A stretch of DNA of 64,000 bases. It comes from an uncultured Pelagibacteraceae bacterium (lineage in GTDB: Bacteria > Pseudomonadota > Alphaproteobacteria > Pelagibacterales > Pelagibacteraceae). The position numbers and the translations under genes are program-made. Below the pieces are notes generated by a model that searched no databases, was not told the DNA's origin, and saw only the letters and a program-made list of their open reading frames with translations. The DNA lies in assembly GCA_902607625.1 (NCBI GenBank), contig CACLKR010000002.1, forward strand, positions 1 to 64,000, written 5' to 3'. This document shows positions 54,648-63,719 of the stretch, piece by piece (positions within the stretch are counted from its first letter, which is position 1; each line of letters begins with the position of its first letter).

Positions 54648-55747
54648 TATTTTAATTTATATGATATTAATTTATCGCCTAAAAGATTCACTTTTTCTAT
54701 TGTTTTTTTTTTATTTCTTAAAAAAATTTTTAAGTATTTTTTAAGACTATAATCTCCATTTTCTCCGAGATTTTTATTTGATATATAAATTTTTAAACAA
54801 TCCACTAAATCATTATTTAAAAAATTTGTTGCTAATTTTATTCCAGATTCTAGAAAAATCCTAGAAAAACCCAATTCTTTTGTTTTAACAAGTGCTTTTA
54901 TTAAATCAAGGTCTCCGTAATTATCAAGCGGGATTTTAAAAAGTTTAATTTTTAATTTTTTTAGTAATTTGATTTTTTGCTTGTTTGTTTTGTTATAAAA
55001 AATTATTGTTCGATGAATTTTCGATTCTTTAATAATATTTGTCTTGATACCTAACCTTAATTTATTATCAAAAATAATTCTAGACGGACTCCTATTTTTT
55101 AAACCTTCAATTCGACATGTTAATCTAGGATTGTCCTTTATTATAGTTTTTGAGCTTGTGATTATACAATCATGTAATGATCTCATCAGCTGTACTCTTC
55201 CTCTGGAAAATTCATTTGTAATACATCTGTTTTTTTTATTAATCGTATAAAAATCTTTTGAAATTGCTATTTTGCATGTCAGATAAGGTAACTTCCTTTT
55301 TTTATAAATAATATAACTTGAGTAAAAAGGTTTCGTTTTATCTATTAGAAGACCATTACTTACAACAATTCCTCTTTCCCTTAGTCTTTTTGAGGATTTG
55401 TTATATGTTCTCGGATCTGGATCTTTAATAGAAAAATACACTCTTTTAATCTTTTTTTTAATAATTTTATTTATGCAAGGTGATGTTCTTCCAAAATGGG
55501 CACATGGTTCAAGCGTTACATAAATTTGAGAATTTTTTAGTTTTATCTTAGAAAAATTAATTGCATTATGCTCTGCGTGTGGTCTACCATTTATGCTTGT
55601 GGCTCCCGCACCTATTACATGTTTATCTTTAGTAATTATACAACCAACGGCTGGATTATCTTTTGTATTTCCTAATATTTTTTCTGCTTGCTGTAAAGCA
55701 AGTCTCATAAAGTAGTTGTGATTTTGTTTATTCTGATTTGTAGACAT
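54647..55747 (-). CDS. ribD: Riboflavin biosynthesis deaminase/reductase RibD
   Basis: A bifunctional enzyme. The N-terminal cytidine-deaminase-like domain has [10 protein letters not shown] (zinc His and catalytic Glu) and [13 protein letters not shown] (two zinc Cys). The C-terminal domain (from about residue 150) is the NADPH reductase: [33 protein letters not shown] and [12 protein letters not shown]. The length is 366 aa and the frame is intact. It overlaps nrdR by 20 bp. Confidence 0.94.
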   Translation of the reverse strand: MSTNQNKQNHNYFMRLALQQAEKILGNTKDNPAVGCIITKDKHVIGAGATSINGRPHAEHNAINFSKIKLKNSQIYVTLEPCAHFGRTSPCINKIIKKKIKRVYFSIKDPDPRTYNKSSKRLRERGIVVSNGLLIDKTKPFYSSYIIYKKRKLPYLTCKIAISKDFYTINKKNRCITNEFSRGRVQLMRSLHDCIITSSKTIIKDNPRLTCRIEGLKNRSPSRIIFDNKLRLGIKTNIIKESKIHRTIIFYNKTNKQKIKLLKKLKIKLFKIPLDNYGDLDLIKALVKTKELGFSRIFLESGIKLATNFLNNDLVDCLKIYISNKNLGENGDYSLKKYLKIFLRNKKKTIEKVNLLGDKLISYKLK

Positions 55748-56192
55748 TCAAGTTGCCAATAAATTGTTCGAAATCTTTTGCTTCTTTAAAATTTTTATAA
55801 ACCGAAGCAAAACGAACATAAGCTACTTGATCCAAATTTGCGAGACCGACCATAATGAATTTCCCTATCGTTGATGTAGGGATTTCATTTTCACCAAGTC
55901 CTTCGAGATTTCTTACAATTTTAGAAATAAATTTTTCAATAGATTCACTATTTATTGGTCTTTTTCTTAAAGATATGTTTATTGATTTAGCTATTTTATC
56001 TCTATCAAAAGGTTCTTTTCGACCATTACTCTTTATTACGGTAAGTTCCCTGAATTGAACTCTTTCAAATGTGGTAAAACGTTCTTTCCTTTCACAACCA
56101 CATACTCTCCTTCTTCGTATTGTAGCTCCATCTTCAGTGGGTCTGGAGTCTACTACAGATGTATCTTTTTCTCTACAAAACGGACAAAGCAT
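55728..56192 (-). CDS. nrdR: NrdR, ribonucleotide reductase regulator, unusual zinc ribbon
   Basis: An ATP/dATP-sensing repressor of ribonucleotide reductase genes. The N-terminal zinc ribbon has MLCPFC and [15 protein letters not shown]. The second pair reads [14 protein letters not shown], where the family has CxxC and two residues before RF. So here the Cys pair is CxC and one residue is added. The ATP-cone follows ([13 protein letters not shown]). Length (154 aa) is otherwise normal. It lies between glyA and ribD, the standard place in this lineage. Confidence 0.92.
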   Translation of the reverse strand: MLCPFCREKDTSVVDSRPTEDGATIRRRRVCGCERKERFTTFERVQFRELTVIKSNGRKEPFDRDKIAKSINISLRKRPINSESIEKFISKIVRNLEGLGENEIPTSTIGKFIMVGLANLDQVAYVRFASVYKNFKEAKDFEQFIGNLNVYKSE

Positions 56193-56198
56193 AATTTA

Positions 56199-57513
56199 TT
56201 ACTTTATTAAATGGTTATAAATAGGGAATTTGGAACAAAGTTCAATAACTTCCTTTTTAATTTCGGTTTCAATTTTACTGTTATCTTCAGGATTTTTTAG
56301 ATAGACCTTCAATCAACTTGGTAATTAAATCTCCAACTTTCTTGAATTCATTTAATCCGAAACCTCTAGTTGTAGCAGCTTGTGTACCAAGTCTTATGCC
56401 TGACGTAATTGTCATTTTTTGTGTGTCAAAAGGAATACCGTTTTTGTTACAAGTGATATTTGCTTTTCCTAAACTCGTTTCCGCGGCTTTTCCAGTAACA
56501 TTGAAAGGTCTTAAGTCAACCAGCATTAAGTGCGTATCGGTACCTCCAGAAAATATTTTAAAACCATTATTTTTTAAAGTTTCAGACAAAATTTTAGCGT
56601 TAGCAAGAACTGATTTAATATAATTTTTGAAACTTGGTTGTAGGGCTTCTTGAAAAGTGACAGCTTTTGCTGCAATAATATGCATTAAAGGTCCGCCTTG
56701 GTAACCTGGAAAAACAGCTGAGTTAATTTTTTTAATTATATCTTCCCTATTTGTTAATATAATACCTCCTCTACCTCCCCTTAAAACTTTATGAGTAGTT
56801 GATGTAACAACATCTGCATATTCAACTGGATTAGGATGTCCTTTTCCTGCAACCAATCCAGAAAAATGGGCCATATCTACCATAAGATATGCATTTACTT
56901 TATCTGCTATTTCTCTAAATTTTTTAAAATCAATAATTCTAGAATACGCACTACCACCAGCTATTATAAGTTTTGGTTTATGTTGTTTTGCTAATAATTC
57001 AATTTGTTCATAATCAATAAGTCCAGTTTCCTTATCAACCTCGTAATGAAATGAATTTAACCATTTGCCAGAAATTGAAACTTTCGCACCATGTGTTAAA
57101 TGACCTCCAGAATTTAAACTCATACCAAGTATTGGGTCTCCAGGATTTAAAAGCGCTAGATATACTGCACCGTTGGCTTGTGCTCCTGAGTGAGGTTGTA
57201 CATTTGCATATTTACAATCAAATAATTTTTTTACTCTTTCGAGAGCCAGGTCTTCAGCTTTATCGACAAATTCACAACCACCGTAATATCTTTTTGATGG
57301 ATAACCTTCTGCATATTTATTCGTCATGATTGATCCTTGAGCATCTAAGACAGCTTTTGAAACAATATTTTCTGATGCAATTAATTCAATGTGTTGTTGT
57401 TGTCTTTCTAACTCAAGCTTTATAGAATTATATAAATCTGGATCTGTAGTAGATAGATTATTATCAAAAAAATTTTGGTAACTATCAGATATATATTTGC
57501 TTAATTTTGGCAT
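56199..57513 (-). CDS. glyA: Serine hydroxymethyltransferase, C-terminus shifted at a 6-A run
   Basis: A PLP enzyme making glycine and methylene-tetrahydrofolate from serine. [36 protein letters not shown] and [17 protein letters not shown] (PLP Lys) are diagnostic. As given, the frame ends at 56287 (GLSKKS). Dropping one base from the 6-A run of the coding strand at 56293-56298 continues it as [16 protein letters not shown] and [10 protein letters not shown], the conserved GlyA C-terminus, to a stop at 56199. Only the last 30 or so residues are affected. It lies 5 bp downstream of rpiB. Confidence 0.95.
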
Positions 57514-57518
57514 AGTTT

Positions 57519-57963
57519 TTATATTTTTTTTATTCTACGTAAATGACGCCCACCTATAAAATTAGTATTGATAAATGTATTAACGCATTTTAAAGCTACA
57601 TTTTTTGTAGTCAATCTAGCACCAATGGTCATTACATTAGCATCATTGTGTTGTCTGCTTAATTTAGCTGATTTTGAGTTATAACATAAAGCTGCCCTAA
57701 CATTTTTATGTCGGTTTGCAGTCATACCCATTCCAATACCCGAACCACAAACCAATATACCAAACTGCTTGGTATTTTTTTTTCATTTTATTTGATAAAC
57801 GGTGCGCAAAGTCAGGATAATCGACTGAGTTTGTGCTGTTTGTTCCAAGATCCAAAACTTTTCTCCTTTTCTTTATTAAAAAATTTTTAATTTGTTCTTT
57901 TAATTTAAAACCAGCATGATCAGATGCTAAAATAATATTTTTTATTTTTATATTCTTGGACAC
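57519..57963 (-). pseudogene. rpiB: Ribose-5-phosphate isomerase B, frame broken at a 9-A run
   Basis: RpiB interconverts ribose 5-phosphate and ribulose 5-phosphate. The N-terminal part has IILASDHAGFKLKEQI and VDYPDFAHRLSNKMKK, the other part LVCGSGIGMGMTANRHKNVRAALC (cut here to CGSGIGMGMTANRH) with the catalytic Cys, and HNDANVMTIGARL. They are joined by removing one A from a run of nine on the coding strand (57775-57783), giving KMKKNTKQFGILVCGSG. It heads the glyA-nrdR-rib cluster. Confidence 0.9.
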
Positions 57964-58039
57964 TGGTATAGTTAAATTAAACTACATATATATATTATAA
58001 AAAATTATACCACAATATTTTGATTTAAATTTTTATTAA

Positions 58040-58642
58040 TTAATGAAACTTATAATCACGCAAACAGGCCACTAAATGGACTCTATTTTCTTCTCCACCA
58101 TTAAAAGCATTGTGATATTTTGTATTGTTGGTAATCCATACAGAACCATCTGCGGGTAGGTGTTTGGCAACATTCTCAATAACTTGTAAACATCCAGGAT
58201 TTGTAATTATAGGTATATGCAATCTTGGCTCTGGATCTCTATGCCAACTTAATGTTGACCTTGGTTTTTTTAATAGAATTCTCACTCGACCAAGATTAAA
58301 TTTTGAGGAAAGTATATCATACACTTCCTTAAAATATGTATGTTCGAAATCTTTTACAAATTCAGTATATAGATTTTCATTTATTGATATATCTCTCGAA
58401 AATTCCTTGCCGGAGCTATCTGGCTTTGTCCAATAAACACCTCTAGCATTATTTCCTTTTGTTGAACTAGAATCTCCAGGAATTTGATTTAGACAAATTG
58501 CTGCAAAGTTGGGAATTCCATTAGCACTATCATAATTTCTTATCTCTAAAACTTTTTTCAACCCCTTTTTAAGTTTTGGAATATCAAAGTGCATATTTTC
58601 GACTTTATGAAAATCTTTAAAATCAGCCATTAAGTCAAACAT
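58040..58642 (-). CDS. Aspartyl/asparaginyl beta-hydroxylase-like dioxygenase
   Basis: A 200-aa protein of the Asp/Asn beta-hydroxylase family, 2-oxoglutarate- and Fe(II)-dependent. LSWHRDPEPRLHIPIITN carries the first metal His (and the family's Arg/Leu-His strand), and KYHNAFNGGEENRVHLVACL the second His and the Arg that grips 2-oxoglutarate. The target is unknown. An ATG four codons in (MADFKDF) is an alternative start. It stands alone, divergent from hemB. Confidence 0.85.
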   Translation of the reverse strand: MFDLMADFKDFHKVENMHFDIPKLKKGLKKVLEIRNYDSANGIPNFAAICLNQIPGDSSSTKGNNARGVYWTKPDSSGKEFSRDISINENLYTEFVKDFEHTYFKEVYDILSSKFNLGRVRILLKKPRSTLSWHRDPEPRLHIPIITNPGCLQVIENVAKHLPADGSVWITNNTKYHNAFNGGEENRVHLVACLRDYKFH

Positions 58643-58674
58643 ATTACATTTGATGATTAAATAATAGACTGGAT

Positions 58675-58702
58675 TTGTCGCAATGGTATTCTTAATTATA
58701 AT
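58675..58702 (+). promoter_or_regulatory. Candidate promoter of hemB
   Basis: TTGTCG (58675-58680), a 16-bp spacer, and a perfect TATAAT (58697-58702), 37 bp before the hemB ATG. Confidence 0.45.
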
Positions 58703-58739
58703 AATATAAACTTAAGATTGAAGTGAGAACGATTATCAA

Positions 58740-59729
58740 ATGAAAAACATAGGTTCATATCCTAATACAAGATTACGTAGAAATCGAAAAAAAGAATGGT
58801 CTCGAAGACTTGTGCAAGAAAATACATTATCCCCAAATGATTTAATTTGGCCAATTTTTGTTTGTGAAGGTAAAAACATAAAGGAACGCATTAAAACAAT
58901 GCCTGGAGTTTATAGACACTCAGTCGATAGATTAGAAAAATTAATTGAGAATGCATTAAATAAAAAAATACCCATGATCGCCCTCTTTCCAAATACTCCG
59001 AGCTCTAAAAAAGATGCCAAGGGGTCTGAGGCCTTAAATAAAAACAATATAATATGTAAAGCACTTAGGCTAATTAAAAAAAATTATAAAGAAATTGGAA
59101 TAATGTGTGATGTGGCTCTTGATCCTTATACGAATCATGGTCATGACGGAATAATAAAAGATAATTATGTAGATAATGATAAAACAGTAAAGATTTTAAT
59201 TAAACAATCTCTTTTACAAGCTGAGATGGGATGTGATGTTATTGCTCCCTCCGATATGATGGATGGTAGAATTGGTGAAATTAGAAAAGCTTTAGACAAA
59301 AATGGTCATGAACTAGTACAAATATTGTCTTATGCAGTAAAATATGCCTCTAATTTTTATGGTCCATTTAGAGATGCCGTTGGTTCAAAAAAGAAATTAA
59401 AGGGTGATAAAAAAAATTATCAAATGGATTTCAACAATTCAAAGGAAGCCTTGAGAGAAGTTGCTTTAGATATTAAGGAAGGAGCCGACTTCGTAATGGT
59501 TAAACCAGGCATGCCTTATCTAGATATAATAAAACTTATTAAGGATAATTTTAAAATTCCAGTTTTTGCTTATCAAGTATCAGGTGAATATAGTTTGATA
59601 AGAAATGGAATTAATAATAAAACCATAAATGAAGACGCAATTCTTGAGAGCTTAATATCTTTTAAAAGAGCTGGCGCTAATGCAATAATTACTTATTTTG
59701 CAGAAGAAATTGCAAGAAAACTAAGATAA
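58740..59729 (+). CDS. hemB: Porphobilinogen synthase, Mg-type (Asp metal site)
   Basis: Condenses two 5-aminolevulinates to porphobilinogen, the second common step of heme synthesis. The Schiff-base Lys is in VMVKPGMPYLD and the second Lys in PSDMMDGRIGEIR-flanked core. The metal site reads DVALDPYTNHGHDG, with Asp where the zinc enzymes have Cys, so this is the magnesium-dependent, zinc-free form known in alphaproteobacteria. The length is 329 aa. Its end overlaps the convergent DUF2061 gene by 9 bp. Confidence 0.96.
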   Translation: MKNIGSYPNTRLRRNRKKEWSRRLVQENTLSPNDLIWPIFVCEGKNIKERIKTMPGVYRHSVDRLEKLIENALNKKIPMIALFPNTPSSKKDAKGSEALNKNNIICKALRLIKKNYKEIGIMCDVALDPYTNHGHDGIIKDNYVDNDKTVKILIKQSLLQAEMGCDVIAPSDMMDGRIGEIRKALDKNGHELVQILSYAVKYASNFYGPFRDAVGSKKKLKGDKKNYQMDFNNSKEALREVALDIKEGADFVMVKPGMPYLDIIKLIKDNFKIPVFAYQVSGEYSLIRNGINNKTINEDAILESLISFKRAGANAIITYFAEEIARKLR

Positions 59730-59945
59730 CCACCACCATTTCTTTTTTCCCCATTTTATTTTATTCCATATTCTTTCATGAAAATAATAAAAAAACATTT
59801 TTGTAATTACTTCAATTCCAGCAATTGATCCTCCCATTTTCCAATCTCCGGTGATTACCCACGCTATAACAAATGTATCTAAAGACGCCGTAATTCTCCA
59901 AGTAATAGTTTTAAGTACAGATCTTTTGGTATGTTCAGTTTCCAT
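59721..59945 (-). CDS. DUF2061 membrane protein
   Basis: A 74-aa protein of the DUF2061 family with two hydrophobic helices. RSVLKTITWRITASLDTFVIAW at the start (shown here as KTITWRITASLDTF) and YYFHERIWNKIKWG at the end are typical. No function is known. It follows recO by one shared base. Confidence 0.85.
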   Translation of the reverse strand: METEHTKRSVLKTITWRITASLDTFVIAWVITGDWKMGGSIAGIEVITKMFFYYFHERIWNKIKWGKKKWWWLS

Positions 59946-60617
59946 TAATTGTAATATTTTTCTAGAATTTTTCTAAATAATGGAAATCTTAGTTTATTTG
60001 GTAGAATAAAGTTTTCCATTAGTAAATTTTTATTAAAAATTAATGCTTCTTTTATTTCGCTATCATAGTTCACTTTATCATCTTGATTAAATAACATTTT
60101 TGGAATTTTCAGCGATCTATTATTTATCCTAATAAAATTTTTATCTTTAGACTCCAAATCTATTTTATTTGATAAGTCAGTTTCATATCCAAGATCTTTA
60201 ATTAAAGATAATTCCCAATGAATATATAAATTTATCCAATTTTTGGAATTTAATTCACTTAACATTTTTTTCAAATGCATTATAAATTTTTTCATTAATC
60301 TGTCTTTCAGGTAATAATATTTTTAAAATAGACGCCGAGGAAAGAATACAAACAGATCTTTTTTTATCATCAAAAAATTTCGCTGCGATAGGATTAATTA
60401 ATTCAATATTGAAATACCCAGATCTATTTTCAGCTTTAGATTTCCAATGTAGTAGAATTTTATTACCGACTTGAAAATTTTTTTTTTGTTTTCTGGAAGA
60501 TCCGCCATATACAATTCCAGTGCATTTTCCATGATTTAAAGTAAAAGTTTCAATGAGAACAGAATTCTCATTAAAATTATTTTTTGCTAGTAAAAAACCT
60601 TCATCTCTCCAATGCAT
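59945..60617 (-). pseudogene. recO: DNA repair protein RecO, frame broken at a 7-A run
   Basis: RecO loads RecA with RecR. The N-terminal OB-fold half has MHWRDEGFLLAKNNFNENSV and TGIVYGGSSRKQKK; the C-terminal half has NLYIHWELSLIKDLGYETDL. They are in different frames, separated by a seven-A run on the coding strand (60265-60271). Dropping one A gives NAFEKMLSELNSKNW across the joint. The C-terminal zinc Cys of many RecO proteins are not visible. In alphaproteobacteria era usually lies between rnc and recO; here only one base does. Confidence 0.88.
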
Positions 60618-60618
60618 A

Positions 60619-61285
60619 TTATTTAATATTCTTCGCCGTTAATAGTTTTGAAGCGCCATCAAGTTCAGCAAGTTGTTTAGAATTTCCAACGCCAGTATAT
60701 TGTTTTGAGCCAGTTACTGATACAGAAATTTTATAGATCGGACTATGTTTTGGTCCGCTAGAATTAATTAAACGATAAGCAGGAAGTCTTTTAAATTTTT
60801 TCAGTGAATATTCTTGTAATTTTGTCTTTGGATCTAAAATAGTAATATCAGATTTATCAATTTTTTTTTTCCAAATCCTTAAGATATAATTTTTAACAAT
60901 CTCGAATCCTCGATCGATATAAATTGCTCCAATTACGGCTTCACAACAATCACTTAACATTTTTTCGTTGACTTTAATAATATTTATTTTTTTATTTCCA
61001 GTAATAATGCAATTTTGAATTCCCATTGACCGAGCTATATCAGAGCACGTTTTTTTTATTTACTAAACTAGCAAATCTTTTATCTAAAACTCCTTCGGAT
61101 ACATTGGGGTACAAATCAAATATTTTTTTTGATAATACTAATCCAATAACTCTATCACCCAAAAATTCAAGTTTTTCGTTATTTACTTTTTGATTAGCAC
61201 TTTTGTGTGTTAAGGCAGCAATTAATAAGGATCTATTTTTAAACTTAATATTTAAATTGGCTTCAAATTTAAGAATGTTTTGCAT
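60619..61285 (-). pseudogene. rnc: Ribonuclease III, frame broken at an 8-A run
   Basis: RNase III cuts double-stranded RNA, including rRNA precursors. NEKLEFLGDRVIGLVLSKK is the signature, DCCEAVIGAIYIDRG the second catalytic segment, and DPKTKLQEYSLKKF starts the dsRNA-binding domain. The frame breaks after SLVNKK. Removing one A from a run of eight (61050-61057) restores SLVNKKTCSDIARSMGIQN. I place the start at 61285 (MQNILKF), which forms a TAATG junction with the predicted lepB stop. Confidence 0.9.
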
Positions 61286-62014
61286 TATTTGATTTTTTTT
61301 AAGAAAACGATCAAAACGTAAAGTTTGATTCCACTTCCAAAATTTAAAAAAAGAACCCCTTTTTTTATTGTTTGAAAAAAAAATTAATTGTGCCTTTCCT
61401 ACCAAATTATTAAAGTTAACGTAGCCTACGCTGCTTAAGTAACGACTATCTTTCGAACAATCTCTGTTGTCACCCATAAAAAAAAAATGCTCTTTTGGAA
61501 TAATAAATTCATCACTGTTCTTCATTGTTCCCTCTTTTCTATATGCTGCAACATATTTTTTACCATTAGGTAGCGTTTCTTCAAAAAAAATTGGTTCAAA
61601 TACTTCATTTCCACAGTTAATATCAATTGAATTGTCTACTTTTCTCTTTTTAACTTTTACATTATTTATGTATAGATCTTGATTTATAATTTGGACAGAA
61701 TCTCCAGGTAGGCCTATTAATCTCTTAATATAATCTGTTCTATTGTCTGCTGGAGTTTTAAAAACAATTATATCACCTCTTTCAGGAACTTTTCCTAAAA
61801 TTCTCTTATTATAAATTTTTGGACTGAAAGGTAACGAATGCCGGCTATAACCATATGAATATTTTGAAACAAATAATCTATCTCCTATTAATAAATTTGG
61901 TTCCATTGAGGATGATGGAATATAAAATGGCTGAAAAAATAAACAGCGAATAAACAGTGCTATTATCAATGCATAAAAGATTGTTTTAATATTATCAATA
62001 ATTTTTTTTTTCAT
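61285..62014 (-). CDS. lepB: Signal peptidase I, read through into rnc as given
   Basis: Cleaves signal peptides of exported proteins. One N-terminal membrane helix is followed by IPSSSMEPNLLIGDRLFVSK with the catalytic Ser, and GDIIVFKTPADNRTDYIKRLIGLPGD (here split; RTDYIKRLIGLPGD) with the catalytic Lys, then MGDNRDCSKDSR. The start is the ATG at 62014, overlapping the acpS stop as ATGA. As given, the frame has no stop and runs into RNase III. Taking one A from an eight-A run (61293-61300) yields RFLKKIK and a TAA that overlaps the rnc ATG. The fusion is therefore likely an artefact of one extra base. Confidence 0.9.
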
Positions 62015-62406
62015 CAAACGTAAGATATAATAACAGTAGCTTGAGCCCAAGGTAGATCATCAGACAGAGATAAATAGATAAAATATTTTTTATTATTGAC
62101 CTTTTTTTTCAAATAATTGGCAGTTGTACCGTTTAATTTAATAGATGGTTTTCCAAAACTATCATTTAATATTTCAATGTCTTTAAAGTTAATCCCTTTT
62201 CTAATACCTGTTCCCAAAGCTTTGCTTAATGCTTCTTTAGCAGCAAATCTTTTTGCATAAAAAGATGAGGGATTCCTTTTTTTGTCGCAATAAATAATTT
62301 CGTTTTTAGAGAAAATTCTTTTTTTATATTTATTGTTTTTATTTTTTAAAGATTTCTCCATTCTTTTAATATTTACAATATCAGTGCCAATTCCAAAAAT
62401 CTTCAT
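62014..62406 (-). CDS. acpS: Holo-[acyl-carrier-protein] synthase
   Basis: Attaches the phosphopantetheine arm to ACP. IFGIGTDIVNIKRMEK with the metal-binding Asp at the start, and FYAKRFAAKEALSKALGTGI with the metal Glu are diagnostic. The length is 130 aa. It directly abuts pdxJ and overlaps lepB, the usual pdxJ-acpS-lepB order. Confidence 0.94.
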   Translation of the reverse strand: MKIFGIGTDIVNIKRMEKSLKNKNNKYKKRIFSKNEIIYCDKKRNPSSFYAKRFAAKEALSKALGTGIRKGINFKDIEILNDSFGKPSIKLNGTTANYLKKKVNNKKYFIYLSLSDDLPWAQATVIISYV

Positions 62407-63134
62407 TTAAGTATTAATAACTTTCTTCAATCTTTTAATCGCATTGCTTAATCCTAAAAATAAAGACTCAGAAATAAGAAAATGTCCAATATTAAATTCG
62501 CAAATATTTCTGATTTTTGATATTTTAAGAGCAGATTTATATGTAAGACCATGTCCTGCATGTACTTCTAATCCTAATTTTTTTGCATAATTTGCTGAAT
62601 TTTTTAAGTTTTAAGAAATCTTTTTTTATTTTTTTACCTTTGTTTAGCAAATTACAAAAATTACCAGTATGTAGCTCCACACAGTTTGCTCCTAATGATT
62701 TTGAAAGTTTAATATCTCTGATTTTAGGTTCAATAAATAAACTTACACGTATTTTATCTCTTTTTAGAGTCTTAATTATTTTTTGTATAAATTTCTTATT
62801 TTTTTTTTATATTTAACCCACCCTCAGTAGTAATTTCTTTCCTCTTTTCTGGTACAATACAAACAAAATTAGGCTTACTTCTAATAGCTATTTTTAGCAT
62901 TTCATTAGTAGGAGCTATCTCTAAATTAACCGGTATCTTAAGTTTTTTTATTATATTTTTTAGATCATAGTCTCGTATATGTCTTCTGTCTTCCCTTAAA
63001 TGCAATGTTATAGAATCTGCGCCTGATTTTTGAGCAATTAATGCTGCTCTTAATGGATTGGGATAAATTTCGCCCCTAGCATTTCTAATAGTTGCAACAT
63101 GATCAATATTCACGCCAAGTCTTTTTTTTACCAT
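62407..63134 (-). pseudogene. pdxJ: Pyridoxine 5'-phosphate synthase, two frame breaks
   Basis: PdxJ forms the pyridine ring of vitamin B6. The first part has [37 protein letters not shown] and [12 protein letters not shown]. After EGGLNIKK the frame breaks at a ten-A run (62799-62808); removing one A continues into IRVSLFIEPK and GANCVELHTGNF. A second break at a six-A run (62600-62605), again fixed by removing one A, leads to NSANYAKKLGLEVHAGHGLT and FNIGHFLISE, the conserved C-terminus, with a stop at 62407. The gene overlaps pyrE by 7 bp. Confidence 0.9.
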
Positions 63135-63719
63135 TTAGATAAATTTCTACTACCAGGTTTTATAGGTTGAATTTTTTTCAGATCTTCAGGAACTTTATCC
63201 GCAGCAAAAGTTTCAATATTGAACTGTATTTGAGAAACGATTTTGTTTTTAATAGAAAGACTTTTGCTTGACCTATCAACAATACATGCATAACCAGCTA
63301 AATTTGCCTTGTTCATTTTTACTATATTTGAACATTCTGTTGCTGACTTTCCTGTTGTAATAACATCTTCAACTATAAGAACATTAGAATTCTGTTTAAT
63401 TTTAAAGCCTCTTCTCAAAATTAATTTATTATCTATTCTTTCAGCAAAAATTGTTTCGATTTTAAGCTGTCTACCAATTTCGTAACCAACAACCACCCCC
63501 CCTAGAGCAGGAGATAAAACAATATCAATTTTATTAAATTTCTTTTTTATTTTCTCACACAAGGAAAAACAAATAGCTTCAGCTTTTCTCGGATGACTTA
63601 ACAATTTAGCACATTGTATATATTGCTTGCTGTGTAAACCCGATGAAAGAATAAAATGACCTTCTAATAATGCCTCAGTCTCTTTTAAAATTTTTTAAAG
63701 ATTCGTCGTAAGAAAGCAT
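63128..63719 (-). pseudogene. pyrE: Orotate phosphoribosyltransferase, 5' end frame break
   Basis: PyrE joins orotate with PRPP in pyrimidine synthesis. VLIVEDVITTGKSATECSNIV is the PRPP-binding loop, and VLSPALGGVVVGYEIGRQL the flanking motif. The expected N-terminus, ILKETEALLEGHFILSSGLHS, lies in the same frame but has no start codon: a TAA precedes it. Dropping one A from a six-A run (63691-63696) connects it to MLSYDESLK starting at 63719. The uncorrected alternative, a TTG at 63604, would cut off about 38 conserved residues. Confidence 0.88.
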
